From Chitinophagales bacterium (lineage in GTDB: Bacteria > Bacteroidota > Bacteroidia > Chitinophagales > Chitinophagaceae), in contig JAFLBJ010000001.1 of the NCBI GenBank assembly GCA_017303415.1, positions 1,426,001 through 1,490,000 of the forward strand: 64,000 nt of DNA. Direction: 5' to 3'. The position numbers were made by a program, and so were the translations under genes. Of this stretch, positions 8,610-17,558 are shown one piece after another; positions within the stretch are counted from its first letter, which is position 1; each line of letters opens with the position of its first letter. Under the pieces are notes generated by a model, which was not told the origin of the DNA, searched no databases, and was given only the letters and a program-made list of their open reading frames with translations.

Positions 8610-9983
8610 ATGAATGCAATTTTATTTTCAGCGATCATGGGCGTTGTGATGATGTTCGCCAGTTTCCTGGTCCGCTCTTCCAAGCTGGTCCGCAACCTGG
8701 CCATCTTGGGGATGCTTTTTGTCCTGATCATGAACGTATTGGAAATGACGGGTATGTTCACCGTCTCCTTTCCGGTAAATGATATGATCCATGCGGATCG
8801 TTTTTCATTGTTCTTTAATACCATCGCCTTTACCTGTACTTTTTTATTCTTCCTGTTATCGGCCAGGGATATGGAAAAAGTAGGTTTGAATTATGCCGAA
8901 TATTTTTCCCTGATCTTTTTTATTCTATCCGGTATCGCATTGGTTTCGTCCTTTCAATCCCTGTTGATTCTTTTCCTGGGGATTGAGATCATTTCCATTC
9001 CGCTTTATATCCTAACCGGAAGTGATAAAAAGAATCTCAAGAGCAATGAAGCTTCTTTAAAATATTTATTGTTGGGTGCTTTCTCCACTGGTTTGATGCT
9101 GATGGGGATCACTTTATTGTATGGTGCTTCCGGAACCTTTGATATTTACCAGCTGATCAAATCCGCGGATAAACCCTCAGCACTGGCCCAGACCGGTTTG
9201 ATGTTGTTGTTGTTCTCCATGTCATTTAAAGTTTCAGCAGCGCCCTTTCATTTCTGGACACCCGATGTGTACGATGGGGCGCCTACGGTATTTACTTCTT
9301 TCATGGCCACGATCGTTAAAGCCGCTGCCTTTATCGGGTTCATGCGTTTGTTCTCCGGAGCATTTGAATCCATTCATCAACATTGGCGACTGATGGCCGC
9401 GATCATTGCCGCCCTCACGCTTTTCATTGGCAATATCACGGCGGTATTTCAGCAGAGTGTCAAGCGCATGCTGGCTTATTCCAGTATTGCCCAGGCCGGG
9501 TTTATGATGCTGGCCATTTTCTCCCTCAATGCGACAGCTACGGAAGGCCTGCTGCTTTATACAGCGGCATATAGTCTGGCAACGATCGGTGTCTTTGCCG
9601 TATTGGTAAAAATGAAAGATTACACCTTTGACGGTTTCAACGGGCTGGCACGGCAACATCCATTTCTCGCCGGTGTCGTCACCGTTTTCCTCCTGTCACT
9701 GGCAGGTATACCACTTACAGCAGGTTTTTTGTCTAAATTTTATTTACTCAAAGCCACCCTGGAAGCCGGAGGTTATCTGTGGCTGGTCATCTTTGCGGTG
9801 ATCATGGCTGTGATCTCCGTTTATTATTATTTCCGGGTTATACAGGCCATGTATTTTAAAGAAGGGGAGGGAGCTGTGCTTGAGGCAGGTCCTGTCTTCC
9901 ACTGGGTATTGGGTATCCTGGCCTTTCTGGTACTGGCCATCGGGGTGTTCCCCAATCTGCTGCTCTATTGGTTTTATTTCTGA
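8610..9983 (+). CDS. nuoN: NADH-quinone oxidoreductase subunit N
   Basis: Third antiporter-like subunit of complex I, 457 aa, all membrane helices. The hallmark SFKVSAAPFHFWTPDVYDGA is at about residues 209-228, followed by PTVFTSFMATIVKAAAF, and the upstream Glu is in FLGIEIISIPLYIL. A later QQSVKRMLAYSSIAQAGFMM segment is also characteristic. It is the last nuo gene; the next gene starts 114 bases downstream and is unrelated, so the operon probably ends here, although no clear hairpin terminator is visible. Confidence 0.96.
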   Translation: MNAILFSAIMGVVMMFASFLVRSSKLVRNLAILGMLFVLIMNVLEMTGMFTVSFPVNDMIHADRFSLFFNTIAFTCTFLFFLLSARDMEKVGLNYAEYFSLIFFILSGIALVSSFQSLLILFLGIEIISIPLYILTGSDKKNLKSNEASLKYLLLGAFSTGLMLMGITLLYGASGTFDIYQLIKSADKPSALAQTGLMLLLFSMSFKVSAAPFHFWTPDVYDGAPTVFTSFMATIVKAAAFIGFMRLFSGAFESIHQHWRLMAAIIAALTLFIGNITAVFQQSVKRMLAYSSIAQAGFMMLAIFSLNATATEGLLLYTAAYSLATIGVFAVLVKMKDYTFDGFNGLARQHPFLAGVVTVFLLSLAGIPLTAGFLSKFYLLKATLEAGGYLWLVIFAVIMAVISVYYYFRVIQAMYFKEGEGAVLEAGPVFHWVLGILAFLVLAIGVFPNLLLYWFYF

Positions 9984-10097
9984 TTTTGCCGCTAATCCAT
10001 CCTATACTGTTCTCATCAAGAAAACGGCCCCCTGAAGGGCGATTGAATACATATTCCAGTATATTCGTCAATAACCTTTTTTCCAAAACTTAAACAC

Positions 10098-12638
10098 ATG
10101 AACCACAAAAAACTGATATTGGCTGCTGGGGTTACCTTGCTGTCTTTTTCAATGTTCGCACAGCGCCGTACAGGCACTCCACCTGCCGCGCCGGCCGTAG
10201 CGGACACCACCAAGAAACCCACTCCGCCTGCGCGCCCTGCCACCGGCCCCAAACCTTATAAAGAAGTCATTACTGCCAAAGCAGTATCTGATGAAGGTCT
10301 GTTCACGGTGCACAAAGTAGAAGACAAATATTATTTTGAAGTGCCAAATTCCCTGCTTGGCCGGGATATCCTGGTGGTTAATCGTTTATCCAAGGCTGCT
10401 GCGGAAATGCGTGCCGGTGGATTCTTTGGTTATGGTGGCGACCAGATCGGCGAGAATATAGTACGGTTTGAAAAAGGACCCGATGACAGAGTGTTCCTGC
10501 GCGAAATTTCCTATGCCGAATATTCTAAGGATTCTTCTTCTCCGATGTTCCGTTCTGTTTCCAATTCCAATGTACAGCCGATTGTTGCCTCTTTTGAGGT
10601 GAAGGCATTTGGAAAGGATTCAGCCAGCACGGTCATTGATGTCACCAGCTTTGTGGCCAGTGATAATGAAGTTCTTTATTTCAACAGCGGGTTGAAAAGG
10701 GCTTTATCGATCGGTGGTATGCAGGCAGATAAATCCTACATCGTTTCCATGCGTTCTTTCCCTATCAATGTAGAGATCAGAACCGTGAAAACCTATGGCC
10801 GTGCTCCTTCACCCGGCGCAGCTGGCGGGGCAGCCCCCACCGGCAACCTGACCGTAGAACTGAATAGCTCCATGGTTATTTTACCCGAGGTTCCCATGCA
10901 GGCCCGTCATTACGATGACAGGGTTGGTTATTTCACTGTGGGGTATACCGATTTTGATGCCAATCCCCAGGGTGTAAAATCCATTCGCCTGGCTAAAAGA
11001 TGGCGCCTCGAGCCTAAGGATGAGGATATGGAAAAATATAAGCGTGGTGAATTGGTTGAGCCCAAGAAACCCATTGTGTTTTATATTGACCCTGCTACCC
11101 CCGAAAAATGGGTACCCTACCTGATGCAGGGCGTGAATGATTGGAAAATTGCGTTTGAAAAAGCCGGCTTCAAAAATGCCATCATGGCTAAACGCGCCCC
11201 CACATGGGAAGAGGATAGCACCTGGAGCCTGGATGATGCCCGTAACTCAGCGATCGTTTATAAATCATCCGCCATCCCCAATGCCAGTGGCCCCAGTATT
11301 GCTGACCCGCGTAGTGGGGAGATCATGGAAAGCCATATCAACTGGTATCACAATGTAATGCAATTGGTGCACGACTGGTACATGGTACAAGCTTCCATGA
11401 GCGATGCCGGTGCCCGCAAAATGAATTTTGATGATGAACTGATGGGTGAACTCATCCGTTTTGTTTCTTCACATGAGGTAGGACATACCCTTGGTCTCCG
11501 TCACAACTTTGGTTCCAGCTCCACTGTACCCGTAGAGAACCTGCGGAACAAAGCATGGGTAGAAGCCAATGGACATACCCCGTCGATCATGGACTATGCC
11601 CGTTTCAACTATGTAGCCCAACCTGAAGACAATATTACCCGTGCGGGTATGTTCCCTAAGATCGGTGATTACGACCAGTGGGCCATTGAATGGGGTTACC
11701 GTCGTTTCCCTCAATACAGCAGCCCCGAGGCCGAGAAAACCCATGTTAATAACTGGGTGATCGAAAAACTCAAGAACCGCCGTCTCTGGTGGGGTGATGG
11801 GGAAGCCAATCGCGATGATCCACGTAGCCAGTCAGAAGACCTGAGCAGTGATAATATCAAAGCCAGTCAGTATGGTATCAAGAACCTGCAGCGTATCGTT
11901 CCCCAATTGGCCGAGTGGACCAAAGAACCCAATGAGGATTACAGCAACCTGCGTAATATGTATTCTCAGGTGAGTGGTCAGTTCAACCGCTATATGGGAC
12001 ATGTATCCCGTCATGTAGGTGGAATCTACCGCACACCGAAAACAGTGGAGGAATCCGGCTCTGTGTACGAGATCGTACCCAAAGCCAACCAGCAAAGCGC
12101 TGTTTCCTTCCTTAATCAGCAATTGTTTACCACACCAACCTGGTTGATCAATAAGGACATTTTTGCCCGTACAGGTCAATCCGGACTTACTGTGATCGGT
12201 GGCATCCAGGACAATGTGTTGCGCTCATTGTTGAGCACAGGAACACTCACCAAACTGGTAGAGGCTGAATCCAATCTCGGCACAGCCGCTTACCGGATCA
12301 CTGATTTGCTGGGTGACCTGAAGAAAGGAATTTTCAGCGAACTCTCTGGGAACAAGCCCGTGGATATCTATCGCAGAAATCTGCAGAAATCCTATGTGTC
12401 TCAATTGAGCGGACTGATCAATCCTCCGGCATCTCCGACTATCTCTCTTGGTGGCGGAGCAATTAGCCTGGGTGGTTCAAATATTGACAAATCAGACATC
12501 AAGAGCGTTGTTAGGGCCCATCTGTCGCAATTGCGCAGCGAAGCCCGTGCTGCCGCTTCTTCCAATCCCGATTCCATGACCCGCTATCATCTGCAGGACC
12601 TGGTGTCGAGGATTGATGAGGCTCTTGATCCAAAATAG
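10098..12638 (+). CDS. Secreted zinc metalloprotease (DUF5117/DUF5118 type)
   Basis: An 846-aa exported protein with the zincin motif HEVGHTLGLRHNF (HExxHxxGxxH) near residues 457-469 (two His plus Glu, third His four residues on). The N-terminus MNHKKLILAAGVTLLSFSMFA is a signal peptide, followed by a Pro/Ala/Thr-rich stretch. The architecture, a long beta-rich N-terminal part, then the zinc site, then a helical C-terminal region, matches Bacteroidota proteins annotated as zinc-dependent metalloproteases with DUF5117/DUF5118 domains. The substrate is unknown and location is presumably periplasmic or outer-membrane. It stands alone between nuoN and a permease gene, followed by a hairpin repeat. 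Family assignment is firm; biological role is not. Confidence 0.88.
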   Translation: MNHKKLILAAGVTLLSFSMFAQRRTGTPPAAPAVADTTKKPTPPARPATGPKPYKEVITAKAVSDEGLFTVHKVEDKYYFEVPNSLLGRDILVVNRLSKAAAEMRAGGFFGYGGDQIGENIVRFEKGPDDRVFLREISYAEYSKDSSSPMFRSVSNSNVQPIVASFEVKAFGKDSASTVIDVTSFVASDNEVLYFNSGLKRALSIGGMQADKSYIVSMRSFPINVEIRTVKTYGRAPSPGAAGGAAPTGNLTVELNSSMVILPEVPMQARHYDDRVGYFTVGYTDFDANPQGVKSIRLAKRWRLEPKDEDMEKYKRGELVEPKKPIVFYIDPATPEKWVPYLMQGVNDWKIAFEKAGFKNAIMAKRAPTWEEDSTWSLDDARNSAIVYKSSAIPNASGPSIADPRSGEIMESHINWYHNVMQLVHDWYMVQASMSDAGARKMNFDDELMGELIRFVSSHEVGHTLGLRHNFGSSSTVPVENLRNKAWVEANGHTPSIMDYARFNYVAQPEDNITRAGMFPKIGDYDQWAIEWGYRRFPQYSSPEAEKTHVNNWVIEKLKNRRLWWGDGEANRDDPRSQSEDLSSDNIKASQYGIKNLQRIVPQLAEWTKEPNEDYSNLRNMYSQVSGQFNRYMGHVSRHVGGIYRTPKTVEESGSVYEIVPKANQQSAVSFLNQQLFTTPTWLINKDIFARTGQSGLTVIGGIQDNVLRSLLSTGTLTKLVEAESNLGTAAYRITDLLGDLKKGIFSELSGNKPVDIYRRNLQKSYVSQLSGLINPPASPTISLGGGAISLGGSNIDKSDIKSVVRAHLSQLRSEARAAASSNPDSMTRYHLQDLVSRIDEALDPK

Positions 12639-12641
12639 CAG

Positions 12642-12717
12642 AAGTTGGATGATGGATGTTGGATGTTGGATGACGGCCTTCTGTCACCCAACATCCAACA
12701 TCTAACATCTAACATCT
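12642..12717. repeat. Hairpin built from repeated ttggatgt units
   Basis: Just after the metalloprotease stop, the units ttggatga/tggatgt are repeated in tandem and then appear in inverted form as caacatc/taacatc, with gatgacggcc at the left turn and gtcacccaac at the right. The transcript could fold into a stem of roughly 25-30 pairs. It may act as a terminator or be a dispersed palindromic repeat; the sequence alone does not decide. Confidence 0.7.
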
Positions 12718-12732
12718 CTCCAACCAATTTCC

Positions 12733-12740
12733 TACCTTTA
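12733..12740 (+). promoter_or_regulatory. Candidate -7 box directly before the permease start
   Basis: TACCTTTA is one base off the Bacteroidota TAnnTTTG box and ends 4 nt before the ATG at 12745 (spacer cacc). The same arrangement precedes the gene at 56367, so a leaderless or nearly leaderless transcript is likely. Confidence 0.5.
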
Positions 12741-12744
12741 CACC

Positions 12745-14019
12745 ATGGTCACCCGCGATATATTATCCCTCTCCTGGCGTTCCGTACGAGGCAATAAGCT
12801 CCGTACCGGTATCACCGTGGCGATCATCGCGGTTGGGATCATGGCGCTTATCGGGATCATTACCGCGATAAAGGCCATGAACCAAAAACTCACGGAGAGT
12901 TTTTCCACCATGGGGGCCAATGGATTTACCATTCGTTACCGGGAGCGGAATATTCGCTTTGGTGGCGGCGGAAATGAGATTCAGAAAGAAAAGAAAGGAC
13001 AGAAGAAAGAAAAAAAATCAAGCATCGGTCGGATTATCACAAAAGAAGAGGCCGAGCTTTTCAAACAACATTTCAAATTTCCGGCAACCGTAGGCATTTC
13101 TGCCTTTGCCCAACGAAATGGACTCGTCTCCTTTGAGTCCAAGAAAACAAGTCCCAATGTATTTGTATTTGGGGCCGATGAAAATTACCTCGCGCTGAAC
13201 GGATTTAAATTATTGGCTGGTCGGAACATGAGCATACAAGATGTGAACAGTGGGCGCTATGTATGTATTGTGGGGTATGATGTGGCCAATAACCTTTTTA
13301 AGGGAAAACCAGAGAAGGCTGTTAATGCCATTGTGCGAATGAATAATATTCCCTATCGCGTGTTGGGTGTATTGGCCAGTCGGGGATCTTCCTTTGGGTT
13401 TAGCCGTGACAATATTTTCATTACAGGCTATATCAATTCCAAAAAGCAATTCAATTCCGGTTTCTCCTATACCCTTGCCATCATGACCGATCAGGTGAAT
13501 CAGGTCGAAGAAGCCATGGGCGAATCAGAAGGGGTATTTCGGGCTGTACGCAAACTCACCACAACAGAAGGAAATAATTTTGTGATCGATCGAAATGATA
13601 GTGTGGCGGAGAAAGCCATCAACAGTCTTGGCTTTCTGACCATTTCAGCCACGGTTATCGGATTGATCACGCTTATCGGGGCCGCAATCGGTCTGATGAA
13701 TATTATGCTTGTATCCGTGACGGAAAGAACCAAGGAAGTTGGGTTGGTAAAGGCCATTGGTGGCAAAAGCAGTTCCGTCCGTCTTCAATTCCTGCTCGAA
13801 GCTATTTTGATCAGTCTCCTTGGAGCCTTGTTTGGTATCATATTAGGTATTTTACTGGGCAACCTTGCCGCAACGGTTTTCAACACCGGATTTGTGGTCC
13901 CCTGGCAATGGGTAGGGCTGGGTATTGCCATTTGCAGCCTTGTCGGACTCCTGGCAGGTCTCTATCCTGCACTCAAAGCCGGGAAACTCAATCCCATTGA
14001 GGCTCTCCGATACGAATAG
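12745..14019 (+). CDS. ABC transporter permease, MacB/FtsX type
   Basis: A 424-aa membrane protein of the MacB/FtsX permease family, which works with a separate ATPase to drive efflux or envelope processes from the inner membrane. One N-terminal helix (residues about 20-42), a large periplasmic MacB-PCD-like domain (about 45-270) and three C-terminal helices (near 283-305, 345-370, 385-410) give the standard 1+3 layout. The family signature SVTERTKEVGLVKAIGGKS and the C-terminal LYPALKAGKLNPIEALRYE are present. An Arg/Lys/Gly-rich low-complexity stretch (residues 75-95) sits early in the periplasmic part. No ATPase gene is next to it, so its partner is encoded elsewhere. Confidence 0.9.
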   Translation: MVTRDILSLSWRSVRGNKLRTGITVAIIAVGIMALIGIITAIKAMNQKLTESFSTMGANGFTIRYRERNIRFGGGGNEIQKEKKGQKKEKKSSIGRIITKEEAELFKQHFKFPATVGISAFAQRNGLVSFESKKTSPNVFVFGADENYLALNGFKLLAGRNMSIQDVNSGRYVCIVGYDVANNLFKGKPEKAVNAIVRMNNIPYRVLGVLASRGSSFGFSRDNIFITGYINSKKQFNSGFSYTLAIMTDQVNQVEEAMGESEGVFRAVRKLTTTEGNNFVIDRNDSVAEKAINSLGFLTISATVIGLITLIGAAIGLMNIMLVSVTERTKEVGLVKAIGGKSSSVRLQFLLEAILISLLGALFGIILGILLGNLAATVFNTGFVVPWQWVGLGIAICSLVGLLAGLYPALKAGKLNPIEALRYE

Positions 14020-14155
14020 GTGTTAGGCTATTTTTCCCTCATAAAGAGCTGTAATTCACTGATCAAACTCAGGTTATTTTCTGACCTAAAGAATTGTTTC
14101 CTATTAAAAAATCATTAACTTGACCACCTGTTTAAAAAAAACCAATAGGTACCAA

Positions 14156-14184
14156 TTTGTAATTAACTTTTTTCAGTAGAATTG
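14156..14184 (+). promoter_or_regulatory. Candidate promoter of the exbB-tonB operon
   Basis: TTTG at 14156-14159 and TAGAATTG at 14177-14184 are separated by 17 nt, close to the Bacteroidota pattern TTTG-N17-23-TAnnTTTG with one mismatch in the -7 box. It would give a 5' leader of about 48 nt before the exbB ATG. The gap 14020-14238 holds no gene. Confidence 0.4.
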
Positions 14185-14238
14185 TACCTCTTTATTCTGG
14201 ACTGAATTCTCTAAACTTAAAAATTAAAAACAAAGATC

Positions 14239-15102
14239 ATGGCTGACACAAAACCGACTGCCGCAGCTACAGTTAAGGCGACATCTGTGCAAGTGAAAAA
14301 AAGCTCGAATGCGATTTCCTGGCTTGCCCCCATTCTATGTATTATTGCTGGTTACGCTTTTTGGCGTTTTGTACTCGGCGCTGATAGTGGATTTGGGATC
14401 CCCGATAAGGATGGTGGATTCTGGCCTGACCACAAAGAACCCAAGAACGCTCTTCACCGTATCTATGAGGGTGGTATCATCGTTCCCCTTCTGATCGGTA
14501 TGTTCCTGATGGTTGTAGTATTTTCTATCGAACGTTTGCTGACCATTCGTAAAGCATTGGGTAGCGGCTCTATTGCCGACTTCATCCGCAAAGTACAGTA
14601 TCACCTGGCCAACCGCAATGTGGAAGCCGCTCTGTCTGAGTGCGACAAACAACGTGGTTCCGTAGCGAATGTAATGCGCGCCGGTCTCCGTCGTTACAAA
14701 GAAATGACCGTGAATAATGAACTGGATACAGAACAAAAGGTATTGGCTATTCAGAAGGAAGTAGAAGAAGCTACTGCCCTCGAATTGCCCATGCTCCAAA
14801 AGAACCTGGTATTCCTTTCCACGATCACCTCGGTAGGTACCCTGATCGCCCTGTTGGGTACGGTAATGGGTATGATCCGCTCCTTCTCTGCCCTTGGTTC
14901 CGATGAAGGTGGTGGTTCAAACGCAGCTGCCCTGGCGATTGGTATCTCGGAAGCCCTGTATAATACCGCCCTCGGTATCGGTACTTCGGCTATCGCGATG
15001 ATCATGTATAACGTTTTCACTACCAAGATCGATTCAATCACTTACGGCATTGACGAATCAGGCTTTACACTGACCCAGAGCTTCGCTTCCCTGTACAAAT
15101 AA
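14239..15102 (+). CDS. exbB: MotA/TolQ/ExbB proton channel protein
   Basis: Inner-membrane proton-channel subunit of a TonB-type energising complex. The 287-aa protein has an N-terminal helix (about residues 27-48), a second helix (75-98, IVPLLIGMFLMVVVFSIERL), a long cytoplasmic segment, and two C-terminal helices in the MotA_ExbB domain (FLSTITSVGTLIALLGTVMG and SEALYNTALGIGTSAIAMIM). It begins a four-gene cluster with two exbD genes and tonB, so it powers TonB-dependent outer-membrane receptors or an analogous process. An extra N-terminal extension relative to E. coli ExbB is common in Bacteroidota. Confidence 0.93.
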   Translation: MADTKPTAAATVKATSVQVKKSSNAISWLAPILCIIAGYAFWRFVLGADSGFGIPDKDGGFWPDHKEPKNALHRIYEGGIIVPLLIGMFLMVVVFSIERLLTIRKALGSGSIADFIRKVQYHLANRNVEAALSECDKQRGSVANVMRAGLRRYKEMTVNNELDTEQKVLAIQKEVEEATALELPMLQKNLVFLSTITSVGTLIALLGTVMGMIRSFSALGSDEGGGSNAAALAIGISEALYNTALGIGTSAIAMIMYNVFTTKIDSITYGIDESGFTLTQSFASLYK

Positions 15103-15165
15103 TAGCAGGGTTCCGGATTATGGAAAAAGGTAAAAATTGAATCTCAATTATTAAATGTTTGAAAC

Positions 15166-15834
15166 ATGCCAAGTGTTAAGATACCAAAGAAGAGTACGGA
15201 TGTGGACATGACCCCCTTTGTGGACGTGGCCTTCCTGATCCTTACCTTCTTTATCATGGCCACCAAATTCAAGCCACCGGAAGCGGCCGAAATTACTACG
15301 CCGAATTCTGTGTCTACTGAATTGTTGCCTGATAATGATGCCATTCTGGTCTCCGTGGACAGCGCCGGACGCGTTTTCTTCGAAATGTTGGTCCAGGCCA
15401 GCCCCCAGCTTAAATACGATGTGATCAGTAATATGAACACAACCCGTAACCTGGGACTGACTCAGGAGGAAATGACCAAATTCAAAAACAAGGTTCCAGC
15501 CGTGGGAATGCCCATTGCCCAGCTGAAAAGCTACCTCTCCATGAACGAAGAGGAGATGAAGCGGGTAAAAATGCCAGGCATCCCGGTGAATGACTCCCTG
15601 GGCGGTGAACTTTATTTCTGGATCCGTGACGCCATTAGCGTTATGGCCGGGAAAAAGACCAACTACCTGATCAAAGGAGACAACAACACCAAATATCCCA
15701 TCTTCGACCAGGTGCTCAACGCCTTTAAGAAGAATGATATTTACAAGTTCAACCTGGTAACGACACCGGAAGGCGTTCCTGCCAATACGGATCGTGACCG
15801 CCTGAACAAGGCTATTTTATCGCAACGTAAATAG
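15166..15834 (+). CDS. exbD: Biopolymer transport protein ExbD, first copy
   Basis: ExbD/TolR family protein, 222 aa. The N-terminal helix DMTPFVDVAFLILTFFIMAT (near residues 14-33) carries the conserved Asp used in proton coupling. The rest is periplasmic, longer than the E. coli protein by some 80 residues, with an insertion of charged sequence near 95-150. It follows exbB by 63 nt and precedes a second, divergent exbD by 24 nt. The two copies presumably form a heteromeric peptidoglycan-facing unit; this is inference from the gene pair. Confidence 0.92.
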   Translation: MPSVKIPKKSTDVDMTPFVDVAFLILTFFIMATKFKPPEAAEITTPNSVSTELLPDNDAILVSVDSAGRVFFEMLVQASPQLKYDVISNMNTTRNLGLTQEEMTKFKNKVPAVGMPIAQLKSYLSMNEEEMKRVKMPGIPVNDSLGGELYFWIRDAISVMAGKKTNYLIKGDNNTKYPIFDQVLNAFKKNDIYKFNLVTTPEGVPANTDRDRLNKAILSQRK

Positions 15835-15858
15835 TTATTTAACCTGTAAAAAGATTTT

Positions 15859-16506
15859 ATGGCAAGTATAGATACCGGTGGTGGTGATAGCGGTCATAAG
15901 AAAGGACCGGGTGTGAAAAAGGCCAAAAAAATGTCGACCCGTATCGACATGACACCGATGGTGGATCTCGGGTTCTTGCTGATCACGTTCTTTATCTTTA
16001 CCACAACCATGAGCAGCCCCTCCACAATGGACCTGTTCATGCCGAAGGATACCGAAAAGGACGAAGATCAAAACAAAGCCAAGCAATCCGGCGCCTTAAC
16101 CATCCTCCTGGCCAAGGACAATACCGCCTATTATTATGAGGGCGAACTAGCCCCCGATGCCTCCAATTTCAAATCGGTGAAATTCAGCGAATTACGTCAG
16201 ATTATCATCAACAAAAAGAAAGATGTGATCAGCCGTTACGTGAATGACCCGAAATGTGTGGAGACAAAACTCACGGAATCCAAAGCCAGAGGCCGGGAAA
16301 AAACCCGCGCTGAGGCCGAAGATGAGTGTAAACAGGCCGATATGGTAGTGGTAATCAAGCCCAATAAAGAATCTACGTACAAAAATACCGTGGATATACT
16401 GGATGAGATGACCATCAACAATATCAAGCGTTTTGCGCTCGTGAATATTTCCCCCGTAGAGGATGAATTGATCGCCAAGACCGAAGGGGCTTCAGGCGGA
16501 CAGTAG
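15859..16506 (+). CDS. exbD: Biopolymer transport protein ExbD, second copy
   Basis: Second ExbD/TolR family protein, 215 aa. The N-terminal region is Gly/Lys-rich, then the helix RIDMTPMVDLGFLLITFFIF (about residues 32-51) provides the conserved Asp. The periplasmic part includes a Cys/Lys/Glu-rich stretch near residues 130-160 (two cysteines, KCVET and DECKQ) not seen in the first copy, which might form a disulfide. It differs strongly from the upstream copy outside the helix, so the duplication is old. It is co-transcribed with exbB and tonB. Confidence 0.92.
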   Translation: MASIDTGGGDSGHKKGPGVKKAKKMSTRIDMTPMVDLGFLLITFFIFTTTMSSPSTMDLFMPKDTEKDEDQNKAKQSGALTILLAKDNTAYYYEGELAPDASNFKSVKFSELRQIIINKKKDVISRYVNDPKCVETKLTESKARGREKTRAEAEDECKQADMVVVIKPNKESTYKNTVDILDEMTINNIKRFALVNISPVEDELIAKTEGASGGQ

Positions 16507-16554
16507 TCCTTTATGGAAAAAGAAAAGAATTGCATCTAATTCAAAAACAAGACA

Positions 16555-17385
16555 ATGGACGTAAATAAAATATTGACCAGTGACCTGCTGGACCTGATCT
16601 TCGAAGGAAGAAACAAGGCCTATGGGGCATATGAGTTGCGCAAGACCTACAAAAAGCGCCTCACGATCGCCCTCCTGAGCACAGCCCTGGTCGCCATCCT
16701 CGCCCTGGGTGGGTCCTTGCTGGCCAGTGAGATCAAAAAGAACAGGAGTGAGAAGGTAAAAATCAACCCTGTGGAGCTGGCCAAGATCGAGGAACCCGAA
16801 GAAAAGAAAGTGGAGCCCCCGCCTCCCCCGCCCCCGGTAAAGGAGCCCCCCAAAGTGGAAATGACCAAATTCACCCCTCCCAAGATCGTAAAGGATGAGG
16901 AAGTGAAGAAAGAGGATATTCCACCAGAGCAGGAAAAACTCGAAGACACCAAGATCGATATCGTGAACCAGGAAGGTATCAAAGATGAAGGTATCGCCGT
17001 TCCGGTCATCGACCAGGGTAAACAGATCATCGAAGAAAAGAAACCCGAAGACGAGAACAAGGTATTTGAGAAAGTAGAGATCGAAGCCTCCTTCCCCGGT
17101 GGGGAAAGGGCCTGGGCCAACTATCTCCGCAAAAACCTCGATCCCAACGTTCCCGTTGATAACGGAGCCCCCGCCGGCACTTATACCGTTACCGTTCAGT
17201 TTATCGTGGACAAACAAGGAAATATCAGCGATGTACGCGCCTTGTCCAAACACGGTTTTGGAATGGAAGACGAAGCCGTTAAGATCATCAAGAAAGGTCC
17301 ATCCTGGGAACCTGCCGTTCAGAACGGACGTAAAGTAAATGCCTACCGCCGCCAGCCGATTACGTTTGTGGTGGAAGAGCAGTAA
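16555..17385 (+). CDS. tonB: Energy transducer TonB
   Basis: TonB family protein, 276 aa, linking the ExbB/ExbD proton channel to outer-membrane receptors. It has a short cytoplasmic segment with the Bacteroidota motif FEGRNKAYGAYELRKTY, one helix (residues about 38-60), a Pro/Glu/Lys-rich periplasmic spacer (EEPEEKKVEPPPPPPPVKEP), and a C-terminal TonB domain (about 180-276) with YTVTVQFIVDKQGNISDV and a final ITFVVEE strand. It closes the operon; a strong hairpin follows at 17467. Confidence 0.94.
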   Translation: MDVNKILTSDLLDLIFEGRNKAYGAYELRKTYKKRLTIALLSTALVAILALGGSLLASEIKKNRSEKVKINPVELAKIEEPEEKKVEPPPPPPPVKEPPKVEMTKFTPPKIVKDEEVKKEDIPPEQEKLEDTKIDIVNQEGIKDEGIAVPVIDQGKQIIEEKKPEDENKVFEKVEIEASFPGGERAWANYLRKNLDPNVPVDNGAPAGTYTVTVQFIVDKQGNISDVRALSKHGFGMEDEAVKIIKKGPSWEPAVQNGRKVNAYRRQPITFVVEEQ

Positions 17386-17387
17386 CC

Positions 17388-17432
17388 GACAGACCAGGAT
17401 TTGAGGATTTTGGGATTTAAGGATTTGAGGAT
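17388..17432. repeat. Solo copy of a ggatttgagg-type repeat
   Basis: Immediately after the tonB stop lies gacagaccaggatttgagg followed by attttgggatttaaggattt. The core (gaccaggattt ... gggattta.gga) is the same as the left arm of the inverted repeat that bounds the second GxxExxY gene at 46531. It is a dispersed repeat without a gene here. Confidence 0.6.
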
Positions 17433-17466
17433 TAGGGGTATTTGATTTTCTTTAATTGAAATAAGT

Positions 17467-17500
17467 ATGGCCAGATGAATTGATTTCATCTGGCCATTTT
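17467..17500 (+). terminator. Rho-independent terminator after tonB
   Basis: A perfect 13-base stem, atggccagatgaa at 17467-17479 and its complement at 17485-17497, with a 5-base loop and a following T run, separates tonB from mnmE. Confidence 0.85.
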
Positions 17501-17516
17501 CTATTTATTTCATCCC

Positions 17517-17524
17517 TACTTTTG
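17517..17524 (+). promoter_or_regulatory. -7 promoter box of mnmE
   Basis: TACTTTTG fits TAnnTTTG exactly and lies 20 nt after the terminator. It places the transcript start near 17530, so the mnmE start codon must be downstream of that point, which rules out a longer N-terminus. Confidence 0.6.
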
Positions 17525-17558
17525 CATCACATTCATTCTCAAATTTTCAAATTCCCCA

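Noticed and set aside
16492-17253. 253-codon antisense frame opposite tonB
   Set aside because: Its Gly/Phe/Leu-rich content is the reverse complement of the Pro/Lys/Glu-rich TonB spacer; no family features.
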